A stretch of DNA of 9,462 bases from DATAAM01 sp036260075 (GTDB lineage: Bacteria > Actinomycetota > Acidimicrobiia > Acidimicrobiales > JAHWLA01): NCBI GenBank assembly GCA_036260075.1, contig DATAAM010000111.1:1-9462 (forward strand). Direction: 5' to 3'. Below are positions 1-5,419 of this stretch, piece by piece. A model generated the notes under the pieces. It had not been told where the DNA came from. It did no database searches and worked only from the letters and a program-made list of their open reading frames with translations. The position numbers were made by a program, and so were the translations under genes. Every line of letters begins with the position of its first letter. Within the stretch, counting starts at the first letter, position 1.

Positions 1-24
1 GAATCGACCGCCGGCGGTCGATTC
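1..24. repeat. Perfect 24-bp palindrome upstream of aroQ
   Basis: Arm GAATCGACCGCC is followed directly by its exact reverse complement, giving a gapless 12+12 dyad that ends 19 bases before the aroQ start. No T-run follows (the next bases are CTCCCACC), so it is not a classical intrinsic terminator. It could be an operator, the end of a terminator-like hairpin of an upstream gene, or part of a dispersed palindromic repeat. It begins at the first base of the window, so its true length is unknown. Confidence 0.6.
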
Positions 25-43
25 CTCCCACCAGAACGCCACC

Positions 44-472
44 GTGCTGCTGCTCTCCGGCCCCAACCTCAACCTGCTCGGCACTCGCGAGCCCGAGGTC
101 TACGGCACTGACACGCTCGACGACCACGTGGGCCGTGCTCGCGCCGTCGCCGAGCGGCTCGGCTTGGTGCTCGAGCATCGACAGTCCAACGCCGAGCACG
201 AGCTGGTGGAGGCGGTGCACGGCGCCCGCGGCCGCTGCGCCGCCATCGTGGTCAACGCCGCCGCGCTCACCCACTACGGCTGGTCGCTGCACGACGCGTT
301 GGCCACCTTCGACGGCCCGGTGGTCGAGGTGCACCTCTCCAACCCCAACGCCCGTGAGCCGTGGCGCCACACCTCCGTGATCGCTCCGGTGGCCGACGGC
401 ACCATCGCCGGCTTTCGGGGGCTCGGCTACGAGCTGGCGATCGAAGCCGTCGGCCGGCTGTTGCAGCGGTGA
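44..472 (+). CDS. aroQ: 3-dehydroquinate dehydratase, type II
   Basis: This cytosolic shikimate-pathway enzyme dehydrates 3-dehydroquinate to 3-dehydroshikimate through an enolate intermediate. The 142-residue length matches the family of about 140-150. The N-terminal LLLSGPNLNLLGTREPEVYG block is diagnostic. By alignment with the Mycobacterium enzyme, the catalytic residues are Arg15 and Tyr20 in the lid loop, Asn71, His77, His97 in EVHLSN, and Arg108. The substrate loop reads NAAALTHY rather than the common NPGAYTH, a variation within what actinobacterial homologues show. The start is GTG, chosen because family members begin a few residues before the GPNLN motif; there is no clear Shine-Dalgarno. 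The frame is also open upstream to the window edge, so a slightly longer N terminus is possible. It is followed almost immediately by the pepQ-like gene. Confidence 0.97.
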   Translation: MLLLSGPNLNLLGTREPEVYGTDTLDDHVGRARAVAERLGLVLEHRQSNAEHELVEAVHGARGRCAAIVVNAAALTHYGWSLHDALATFDGPVVEVHLSNPNAREPWRHTSVIAPVADGTIAGFRGLGYELAIEAVGRLLQR

Positions 473-486
473 CGACGCTGCCCGCA

Positions 487-1572
487 ATGGAGGTGGTGAG
501 CCGTGCGTCGCGGCTGCGGGAGCGGCTGGCCGACGCGGGGTGCGAAGCGCTGCTCGTCACCACGCTCGCCAACATCCGCTACCTCACGGGCTTCGGCGGA
601 AGCGCCGCCCTGCTGCTGGTGCTGCCCGACGGGCTCGTGTTCCTCACCGACGGCCGGTACGGCGGCCAGGCGGGAGAGCAGCTTGCGGCGGCCGGCGTCG
701 AGGCCCGCATCGAGGTCGGCAACGCCAAGGACCAACAGGCGGGTGCGGTGAGGGCGGCCACCGGCGTCGCCCGGCTCGGCCTCGAAGCGGGCAACGTCAC
801 GTGGGCCCGACAGCGCGCCATGGCGGCCGAGTGGTTCCCCGACGCCGAGCTGGTGCCGACGGAGGGATTGGTCGAAGGGTTGCGGCAGGTGAAGGACGCC
901 GGGGAGGTGGCCCGCATCGAGCAGGCGTGCGCCGTGGCCGCCGAGGCGCTCGACGCCGTGCGAGGCATGCTGGCGCAGCGGCCGCGAGAGCGCGACGTGG
1001 CGGTCGAGCTCGACAGCGAGATGCGCCGCCGGGGGGCGAGCGGCCCGTCGTTCGAGACCATCGTGGCCTCGGGCCCGAACGGCGCCAAGCCCCACGCCCG
1101 TCCCGGCGACCGCGTCATCGAAGAAGGCGACCTCGTGGTCGTCGACTTCGGCGCCACCGTCGACGGCTACTGCTCCGACACAACCCGTACCTTCGTGGTG
1201 GGTGAGTGGCCGTCGGAGACGGCCCGGCGCATGTACGAGGTCGTGGCCCAGAGCCAGGCCCTCGGCGTCGAGGCGCTGCGGGCGGGTGTGGAGTGCGCCG
1301 CCGTCGACCGGGCCTGCCGCCAGGTGATCGCCGAGGCGGGCTGGGGCGAGGCGTTCCTCCACTCCACCGGCCACGGCGTCGGGCTCGACATCCACGAGGC
1401 ACCCTGGGTGGCGTCGACGGCCGGTGGTAGCCTCGTCGCCGGCAACGTCGTCACCGTCGAACCGGGCGTGTATCTCCCCGAGCACGGTGGCGTCCGCATC
1501 GAGGACACGGTGGTCGTCACGTCCGACGGCCGACGCAGCCTCACCATCTCTTCCAAGGACCCGATCGTCTAG
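487..1572 (+). CDS. pepQ: Xaa-Pro peptidase, M24B family (PepQ-like)
   Basis: This is a cytosolic metallopeptidase of the creatinase/prolidase fold that cleaves the X-Pro bond of proline-containing peptides. Whether it is a dipeptidase or an aminopeptidase cannot be read from sequence. From ATG 487 it has 361 residues. The N-terminal domain (about 1-125) has the family signature NIRYLTGFGGS. The C-terminal pita-bread domain has all five metal ligands: Asp220 (VVDFGA), Asp231 (CSDTTRT), His296 (STGHGVG), Glu325 (VEPG) and Glu339 (RIEDTV). His303 in IHE is a likely substrate-binding residue. The start is uncertain. GTG 469 overlaps the aroQ stop as GTGA and would add six residues; GTG 493 and GTG 496 are also in frame. 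No candidate has a well-spaced Shine-Dalgarno. An M24B peptidase between aroQ and efp is a widely conserved arrangement (for example yqhS-yqhT-efp in Bacillus). Confidence 0.93.
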   Translation: MEVVSRASRLRERLADAGCEALLVTTLANIRYLTGFGGSAALLLVLPDGLVFLTDGRYGGQAGEQLAAAGVEARIEVGNAKDQQAGAVRAATGVARLGLEAGNVTWARQRAMAAEWFPDAELVPTEGLVEGLRQVKDAGEVARIEQACAVAAEALDAVRGMLAQRPRERDVAVELDSEMRRRGASGPSFETIVASGPNGAKPHARPGDRVIEEGDLVVVDFGATVDGYCSDTTRTFVVGEWPSETARRMYEVVAQSQALGVEALRAGVECAAVDRACRQVIAEAGWGEAFLHSTGHGVGLDIHEAPWVASTAGGSLVAGNVVTVEPGVYLPEHGGVRIEDTVVVTSDGRRSLTISSKDPIV

Positions 1573-2132
1573 TGGCAATCAGCACCAACGACCTGAAGAA
1601 CGGCATGAGCCTCGACCTGCCGGAGGGGTTGTTCTCCGTCGTCGAGTTCCAGCACGTCAAGCCGGGCAAGGGCGGCGCCTTCGTCCGCACCAAGCTCAAG
1701 AACGTGCGCACCGGCGCCGTGGTCGAGAAGACGTTCCGGGCCGACGAGAAGGTGGAGCAGGCCATCATCGACAAGCGGGAGATGCAGTACCTCTACCGCG
1801 ACGGCGAGCAGTACGTGTTCATGGACAACACCACCTACGACCAGCTGCACGTCGACGAGCCTGCGCTGGGGATCGCGGCCAAGTTCCTCAAGGAGGGCGA
1901 CTCGGCCGTCCTCCAGCTCTACAAGCACGAGATCACCGGCGTCGACCTGCCCGCCGCCGTGGAGCTGGCCGTGGCGGAGACGGAGCCGGGCGTGCAGGGC
2001 GACCGCGTGTCGGGGGCCCGCAAGCCCGCCACGTTGGAGACGGGCCACGTCGTGCAGGTGCCCCTGTTCGTGAACGTCGGCGATCGCATCAAGGTCGACA
2101 CCCGCTCGGGCGAGTACATCACCCGCGTATGA
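1572..2132 (+). CDS. efp: Translation elongation factor P
   Basis: EF-P binds between the ribosomal P and E sites and rescues ribosomes stalled at polyproline stretches. The 186-residue length and three beta-barrel domains match the family: a KOW-like N-terminal domain (about 1-65), a central OB domain (about 66-128), and a C-terminal OB domain ending in GDRIKVDTRSGEYITRV. The tip of the domain I loop is PGKGG with Lys33, equivalent to the Lys modified in E. coli and Bacillus. Actinobacteria typically have a PGKGP loop with an unmodified Lys, so the Gly after KG is a departure from that pattern. The GTG start overlaps the preceding stop by one base (TAGTG). A weak AAGGA lies about 12 bases upstream, so translation is probably coupled. 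Confidence 0.98.
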   Translation: MAISTNDLKNGMSLDLPEGLFSVVEFQHVKPGKGGAFVRTKLKNVRTGAVVEKTFRADEKVEQAIIDKREMQYLYRDGEQYVFMDNTTYDQLHVDEPALGIAAKFLKEGDSAVLQLYKHEITGVDLPAAVELAVAETEPGVQGDRVSGARKPATLETGHVVQVPLFVNVGDRIKVDTRSGEYITRV

Positions 2133-2530
2133 CGTCGGGCTCGCGACGGGAAGCGCGGGAGCGGGCCCTGTCGCTGCTGTACGAGGCGGAGCTCAAGGAG
2201 CAGTCGCCCGCCGACCTGCTGGCCGAGCTTCCGGTCGAACCCGACCCGTTCGCCGCCGACCTCGTGCGGGGCGTCGGCGAGCACCGGGCCGACCTCGACG
2301 GGGTCATCTCCGGCTTCGCCATCGACTGGGCCCTCGACCGCATGCCTGTGGTCGACCGCAACGTGCTGCGGCTGGCCGTCTTCGAGCTGCTCCACCGCCC
2401 CGACACGCCCGTGGGCGCCGTCATCTCGGAGGCGGTCGAGCTGGCCAAGCGCTACTCGACCGAGGACTCCGGCCGCTTCGTCAACGGGGTGCTGGCCAGC
2501 GTGGCTGCGTCCCATCGCTCGGGCGTCTGA
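2129..2530 (+). CDS. nusB: Transcription antitermination factor NusB
   Basis: NusB is an all-helical protein that pairs with NusE (ribosomal protein S10), binds boxA RNA, and assembles antitermination complexes on rRNA operons. The 133-residue product starts with the basic helix SRREARERALSLLYEAEL, which corresponds to the RNA-binding N terminus. It has the family core DRNVLRLAVFELL and the closing signature EAVELAKRYSTEDSGRFVNGVL. The ATG start overlaps the efp stop as ATGA, the usual coupled efp-nusB arrangement. The gene ends just before the pyrimidine leader. Its last codons (GGGCGTC, 2521-2527) are complementary to part of the pyrR terminator. Confidence 0.97.
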   Translation: MTSGSRREARERALSLLYEAELKEQSPADLLAELPVEPDPFAADLVRGVGEHRADLDGVISGFAIDWALDRMPVVDRNVLRLAVFELLHRPDTPVGAVISEAVELAKRYSTEDSGRFVNGVLASVAASHRSGV

Positions 2531-2531
2531 C

Positions 2532-2547
2532 TGCTACGCTGAGGCCG
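2532..2547 (+). promoter_or_regulatory. Probable promoter of the pyr operon
   Basis: TGCTACGCT at 2532-2540 fits an extended -10 (TGN followed by TACGCT, matching TAnnnT). Initiation about 7 bases downstream, near 2547, would place the PyrR-binding hairpin at the very 5' end of the transcript. I see no convincing -35 around 2512-2517 (CCATCG). This is the only non-coding gap in the window, which supports a promoter here, but read-through from nusB is also possible. Confidence 0.4.
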
Positions 2548-2548
2548 A

Positions 2549-2579
2549 CCGTGAAGCGGGTCCCGTGAGGCCCGTACGG
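2549..2579 (+). promoter_or_regulatory. PyrR-binding RNA hairpin (pyr leader)
   Basis: The sequence fits the PyrR binding-loop consensus ARUCCNGNGAGGYU. Bases 2559-2572 read GGTCCCGTGAGGCC and differ at only two positions. Those two form a G-C pair (2559-2572) where the consensus has A-U, so the pairing is kept. The fold is a lower stem CCGU/ACGG (2549-2552 with 2576-2579), a 5'-side purine bulge GAA (2553-2555), and an upper stem GCGGG/CCCGU including one G-U pair. A bulged U2561, two C-G pairs and a five-base CGUGA loop complete it. The 5' purine bulge is typical of PyrR sites in Bacillus. The lower stem ends two bases before the pyrR Shine-Dalgarno, so UMP-bound PyrR held here should block ribosome entry. 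Confidence 0.85.
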
Positions 2580-2580
2580 G

Positions 2581-2585
2581 AGGAG
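2581..2585 (+). promoter_or_regulatory. Shine-Dalgarno deciding the pyrR start
   Basis: AGGAG (preceded by GGG) lies five bases before TTG 2591 and is the strongest ribosome-binding site near the gene. It immediately follows the PyrR-binding hairpin. The later in-frame GTG 2654 and ATG 2657 have no comparable site. Confidence 0.75.
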
Positions 2586-2590
2586 TTGCC

Positions 2591-3229
2591 TTGGCCGAAC
2601 GCGAACGTGCCCTGACGCCCCCGAGTGGGGGCGTTTTCCTTGCCCGGGCCCAGGTGATGTCCGCCGACGACGTGCGTCGGGCGCTCACCCGCATCGCCCA
2701 CGAGATCGTGGAGCACAACCACGGCCTCGACGGCGTGGCCCTGGTGGGGCTCCAGACGGGGGGCGTCCCCCTGGCCCGCCGGCTGCACGGCGAGCTCCGG
2801 CGCATCGACGGGGCCGACGTGCCCCTCGGCACGCTCGACGCCACGTTCTACCGCGACGACATCGGCCTGCGGCCCCTCCTGCCGGAGGCGGTCACCGACA
2901 TCCCGTTCGACCTCACCGGCCTCACCGTGGTGCTCGTCGACGACGTGCTGTTCACCGGTCGTACCGTGCGGGCTGCCCTCAACGCGCTGAACGATTACGG
3001 ACGGCCGCGAGCCGTGCAGCTCGCCGTCATGGTCGACCGCGGCCACCGTGAGCTGCCGATCCGGCCCGACTACGTGGGCAAGAACCTCCCCACCAAGCGC
3101 ACCGAGCTGGTCGACGTGCAGGAGGACGGCGTGACGCTCGGCGACCTGACGGCGCCGGGCGGGGCAGGGGCCCCTGCCTCGGCGAGGAGCTCGGGGTCGG
3201 GGCCCCGAGCGGGGGAGCGAGCACAGTGA
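2591..3229 (+). CDS. pyrR: PyrR bifunctional regulator / uracil phosphoribosyltransferase
   Basis: PyrR binds pyr leader RNA when UMP-bound and represses the operon; many members also make UMP from uracil and PRPP. The family core RALTRIAHEIVEHN is followed by the PRPP-binding loop VDDVLFTGRT (Asp117-Asp118 to Thr125). Then come RPRAVQLAVMVDRGHRELPIRPDYVGKN segments typical of PyrR. TTG 2591 is chosen for its AGGAG site. Homologues also need a beta strand just before the first helix (here RAQVMSADDV, compare KAVILDEQAI in Bacillus), and starting at ATG 2657 would remove it. This choice means codons 9-17 contain an intrinsic terminator hairpin. The core ends near Thr187. The last 25 residues are a Gly/Ala/Ser/Pro tail not seen in the family, encoded by two hairpins. 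The stop overlaps the pyrB start (GTGA). Confidence 0.95.
   Translation: MAERERALTPPSGGVFLARAQVMSADDVRRALTRIAHEIVEHNHGLDGVALVGLQTGGVPLARRLHGELRRIDGADVPLGTLDATFYRDDIGLRPLLPEAVTDIPFDLTGLTVVLVDDVLFTGRTVRAALNALNDYGRPRAVQLAVMVDRGHRELPIRPDYVGKNLPTKRTELVDVQEDGVTLGDLTAPGGAGAPASARSSGSGPRAGERAQ
2615..2640 (+). terminator. Intrinsic terminator inside the 5' end of pyrR
   Basis: ACGCCCCC (2615-2622) pairs perfectly with GGGGGCGT (2627-2634) across a four-base GAGT loop, and TTTCCT follows. An 8-bp GC-rich stem plus a T-tract is a textbook Rho-independent terminator, and it is the only such structure in the window. It starts 24 bases into the pyrR reading frame and about 35 bases after the PyrR hairpin, the position expected for the terminator of a PyrR attenuator. 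Confidence 0.85.
3161..3180. repeat. Palindrome in the 3' tail of pyrR
   Basis: GGCAGGGGCCCCTGCC (3163-3178) is a perfect 16-bp palindrome. It extends by a G-U and a G-C pair to 3161-3180. It lies in the extra C-terminal codons of pyrR, about 45 bases before the pyrB start. No T-run follows. Confidence 0.6.
3189..3210 (+). repeat. Hairpin next to the pyrB ribosome-binding site
   Basis: GCTCGGGG (3189-3196) and CCCCGAGC (3203-3210) form an 8-bp perfect stem with a six-base loop TCGGGG. The stem is followed directly by GGGGGAG (3211-3217), the pyrB Shine-Dalgarno, eight bases before GTG 3226. It may affect pyrB translation or transcript stability. It could equally be the scar of a palindromic insertion that lengthened pyrR. 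Confidence 0.55.
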
Positions 3230-4152
3230 AGCACCTCCTGTCGATCGCGGACCTCGGGGCCGAGGGCATCGAGGAGGTCATGCGGATGACCGACTCCTTC
3301 GTGGAGGTCGGCGCCCGCGCCATCCCGAAGGTGCCCGCGCTCCGAGGCAAGACCGTCGTCTCGCTGTTCTACGAGGACTCCACCCGCACGCGCCTGTCGT
3401 TCGAGACGGCGGCCAAGCGGCTGTCGGCCGACGTGATGACGTTCTCCGTGAGCACCTCGTCGGTGAAGAAGGGCGAGTCGCTGAAGGACACGGTCGAGAC
3501 GATCGAGGCCATGGGCATCGACGCCGTGGTCGTGCGGCACGGCTCGGCGGGCGTGCCCTGGCAGGTGGCGTCGTGGGTCGACGCCTCCGTGGTCAACGCG
3601 GGTGACGGCTGGCACGAGCATCCCACCCAGGCCCTGCTCGACTGCTACACGATCCGGCAGGCGCTGGGCAGCCTCGACGGTCGCCGGGTGGCGATCGTGG
3701 GCGACATCAAGCACAGCCGGGTGGCCCGGTCCAACGTGCTGGCGTTCGGCGCGCTGGGCGCCGAGGTCACGCTGGTGGCGCCGCCCACCCTGCTGCCCCC
3801 GTCGCTCGACGGCTGGCCGGTGGCGGCGAGCACCGACCTCGATGCCGTGCTGCCGAAGTGCGAGGTGGTGTACCTCCTGCGCATGCAGCGCGAGCGCATG
3901 CAGGAGGCGTTGCTGCCGTCGCTGCGGGAGTACACGGCCCGGTGGGGCCTTACGCGCGAGCGGGCCGCATTGCTCCAGGACGACGCCGTGGTGTTGCATC
4001 CGGGGCCGATGAACCGAGGCGTGGAGATCGCGGCCGACGTGGCCGAGCTGCCCCGGGCGCTGGTCACCCAGCAGGTGGCCAACGGGGTGGCGGTGCGCAT
4101 GGCCGTCCTGTACCTGCTGCTCGGATCGGGAGCCGACCATGCCGCCGCGTGA
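3226..4152 (+). CDS. pyrB: Aspartate carbamoyltransferase catalytic chain
   Basis: PyrB condenses carbamoyl phosphate with aspartate to give N-carbamoyl aspartate, the committed step of pyrimidine synthesis. The 308-residue length is normal for the catalytic chain. The phosphate-binding motif STRTR is at 52-56. Ser78, Ser79 and Lys82 lie in the SSVKKGES loop donated to the neighbouring subunit. HPTQ is at 132-135. LRMQRER (218-224) and HPGPMNRG (258-265) complete the aspartate-side active site. No pyrI regulatory chain is nearby, in line with Gram-positive ATCases controlled through PyrR rather than allosterically. GTG overlaps the pyrR stop (GTGA) and has GGGGGAG eight bases upstream. The last 14 bases overlap pyrC. 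Confidence 0.98.
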   Translation: MKHLLSIADLGAEGIEEVMRMTDSFVEVGARAIPKVPALRGKTVVSLFYEDSTRTRLSFETAAKRLSADVMTFSVSTSSVKKGESLKDTVETIEAMGIDAVVVRHGSAGVPWQVASWVDASVVNAGDGWHEHPTQALLDCYTIRQALGSLDGRRVAIVGDIKHSRVARSNVLAFGALGAEVTLVAPPTLLPPSLDGWPVAASTDLDAVLPKCEVVYLLRMQRERMQEALLPSLREYTARWGLTRERAALLQDDAVVLHPGPMNRGVEIAADVAELPRALVTQQVANGVAVRMAVLYLLLGSGADHAAA

Positions 4153-5419
4153 GTTCGTGATCCGCGGGGGGACCGTGGTCGACGCCTCGGGGGCGCGCTC
4201 CGGCGACGTCCTGGTGCGCGACGGCACGGTGGCGGCAGTGGGCGACGGGCTGTCGGCCGACGTGGAGCTCGACGCGGGCGGCTGCGTGGTGGCCCCCGGC
4301 CTGGTCGACCTCCATGCGCACCTCCGCCAGCCCGGGGCAGAGGAGGCCGAGACCGTCGAGAGCGGGAGCCGGGCCGCCGCCTTGGGCGGCTACACCGCGG
4401 TGGTCGCCATGCCCAACACCGAGCCTGCGATCGACTGCGCCGCCGTGGTGCGCGAGGTGCTCGACCTCGGCGCCACGGCACTGTGCGACGTGCGGCCCGC
4501 CGGTGCGATCACCGTGGGCCGGGCGGGGGAGCAGCTGTCCCCCATGGCCGAGATGGCCGCGCTCGGCGTGCGCCTGTTCACCGACGACGGTGCAGGCGTG
4601 CAGGACGCCCGCCTCATGCGCCGGGCGCTTGAGTACGCGTCGGCGCTCGGCGTCACGCTGGCCCAGCACTGCGAGGACGAGGCGCTGGCCGCGGGCGGCC
4701 ACATGCACGAGGGCGCCGTGTCGAGCAGGCTCGGCATCCCCGGCATCCCGTCGGAGGCCGAGGAGCTGATGGTGCTGCGTGACATCGCGCTGGCCCGCAT
4801 GACGGGTGCACGGGTGCACTTCCTCCACCTGTCCACGGCGGGTTCGGTGGCCATGGTGGCGGCGGCCAAGGCGCAGGGCCTGTCCATCACGGCCGAGGTG
4901 GCGCCCCACCACTTCACGCTCACCGACGCCGAGGTGATGTCCTTCGACCCGGTGTTCAAGGTGAACCCTCCGCTGCGCGCCCCCGCCGACGTGGCCGCGG
5001 TGCGGGAGGCGCTGCGCAACGGCGACGTCGACGCCGTCGCCACCGACCACGCCCCCCACCCGCGGGAGGCCAAGGAGGCGCCCTTCGACCAGGCGCCGCC
5101 CGGGATGCTCGGTCTGGAGACGGCGCTGGCGTTGGCGCTGACGGAGCTCGACCTGCCCGTCGAGCGGGTGCTGGCGCTGTTCTCGTGGCAGCCCGCCCGC
5201 ATCGCCGGGATCGGCGGGGAGCACGGCGGCCCGATCGTGGAGGGCGCTCCCGCCAACCTGTGCGTGATCGACCCGAGCGCGGCGTGGGTGGTGGAGCCGG
5301 AGCGGCTGGCCAGCCGCAGCCGCAACACGCCCTATGCCGGGCGGAAGTTGACGGGCCGCGTCCGCCACACCGTGTACCGGGGCGAGCCGGTCGTGATCGA
5401 CGGGGAGGCCCAACGATGA
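4139..5419 (+). CDS. pyrC: Dihydroorotase, class I
   Basis: PyrC is a zinc amidohydrolase that cyclises N-carbamoyl aspartate to dihydroorotate, the third pathway step. The 426-residue length and layout fit the bacterial class I enzymes rather than the ~340-residue E. coli type. Metal and substrate ligands are visible: His59 and His61 with Arg63 in DLHAHLRQPG, Asp149/Asp150 in FTDDG (class I uses Asp in place of a carboxylated Lys), His177 in QHCED, His230 in FLHLS, and Asp303/His307 in ATDHAPH. NTEP near 93-96 binds substrate. ATG 4139 has GGGAG six bases upstream. It starts 14 bases before the pyrB stop, and its own stop overlaps the carA start (ATGA), implying coupled translation. Confidence 0.98.
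   Translation: MPPREFVIRGGTVVDASGARSGDVLVRDGTVAAVGDGLSADVELDAGGCVVAPGLVDLHAHLRQPGAEEAETVESGSRAAALGGYTAVVAMPNTEPAIDCAAVVREVLDLGATALCDVRPAGAITVGRAGEQLSPMAEMAALGVRLFTDDGAGVQDARLMRRALEYASALGVTLAQHCEDEALAAGGHMHEGAVSSRLGIPGIPSEAEELMVLRDIALARMTGARVHFLHLSTAGSVAMVAAAKAQGLSITAEVAPHHFTLTDAEVMSFDPVFKVNPPLRAPADVAAVREALRNGDVDAVATDHAPHPREAKEAPFDQAPPGMLGLETALALALTELDLPVERVLALFSWQPARIAGIGGEHGGPIVEGAPANLCVIDPSAAWVVEPERLASRSRNTPYAGRKLTGRVRHTVYRGEPVVIDGEAQR

Noticed and set aside
361..486. Upstream extension of the pepQ-like frame to 361, inside aroQ
   Set aside because: These codons lie antiphase to the end of aroQ and encode an Arg-rich run with no family similarity. M24B enzymes begin close to the RLRERLADAG helix.
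3177..3187. A second PyrR-binding site: CCTC-GGC-GAGG in the pyrR tail contains a CGGCGAGG stretch like the consensus
   Set aside because: The conserved UCC and the closing R-Y pair are absent, and the hairpin has only four pairs and a three-base loop.
2657..3229. A shorter pyrR starting at ATG 2657 (or GTG 2654)
   Set aside because: It would avoid a coding terminator, but it removes the conserved first beta strand (RAQV) and has no good Shine-Dalgarno. TTG 2591 has AGGAG at five bases. It is kept as the alternative hypothesis.
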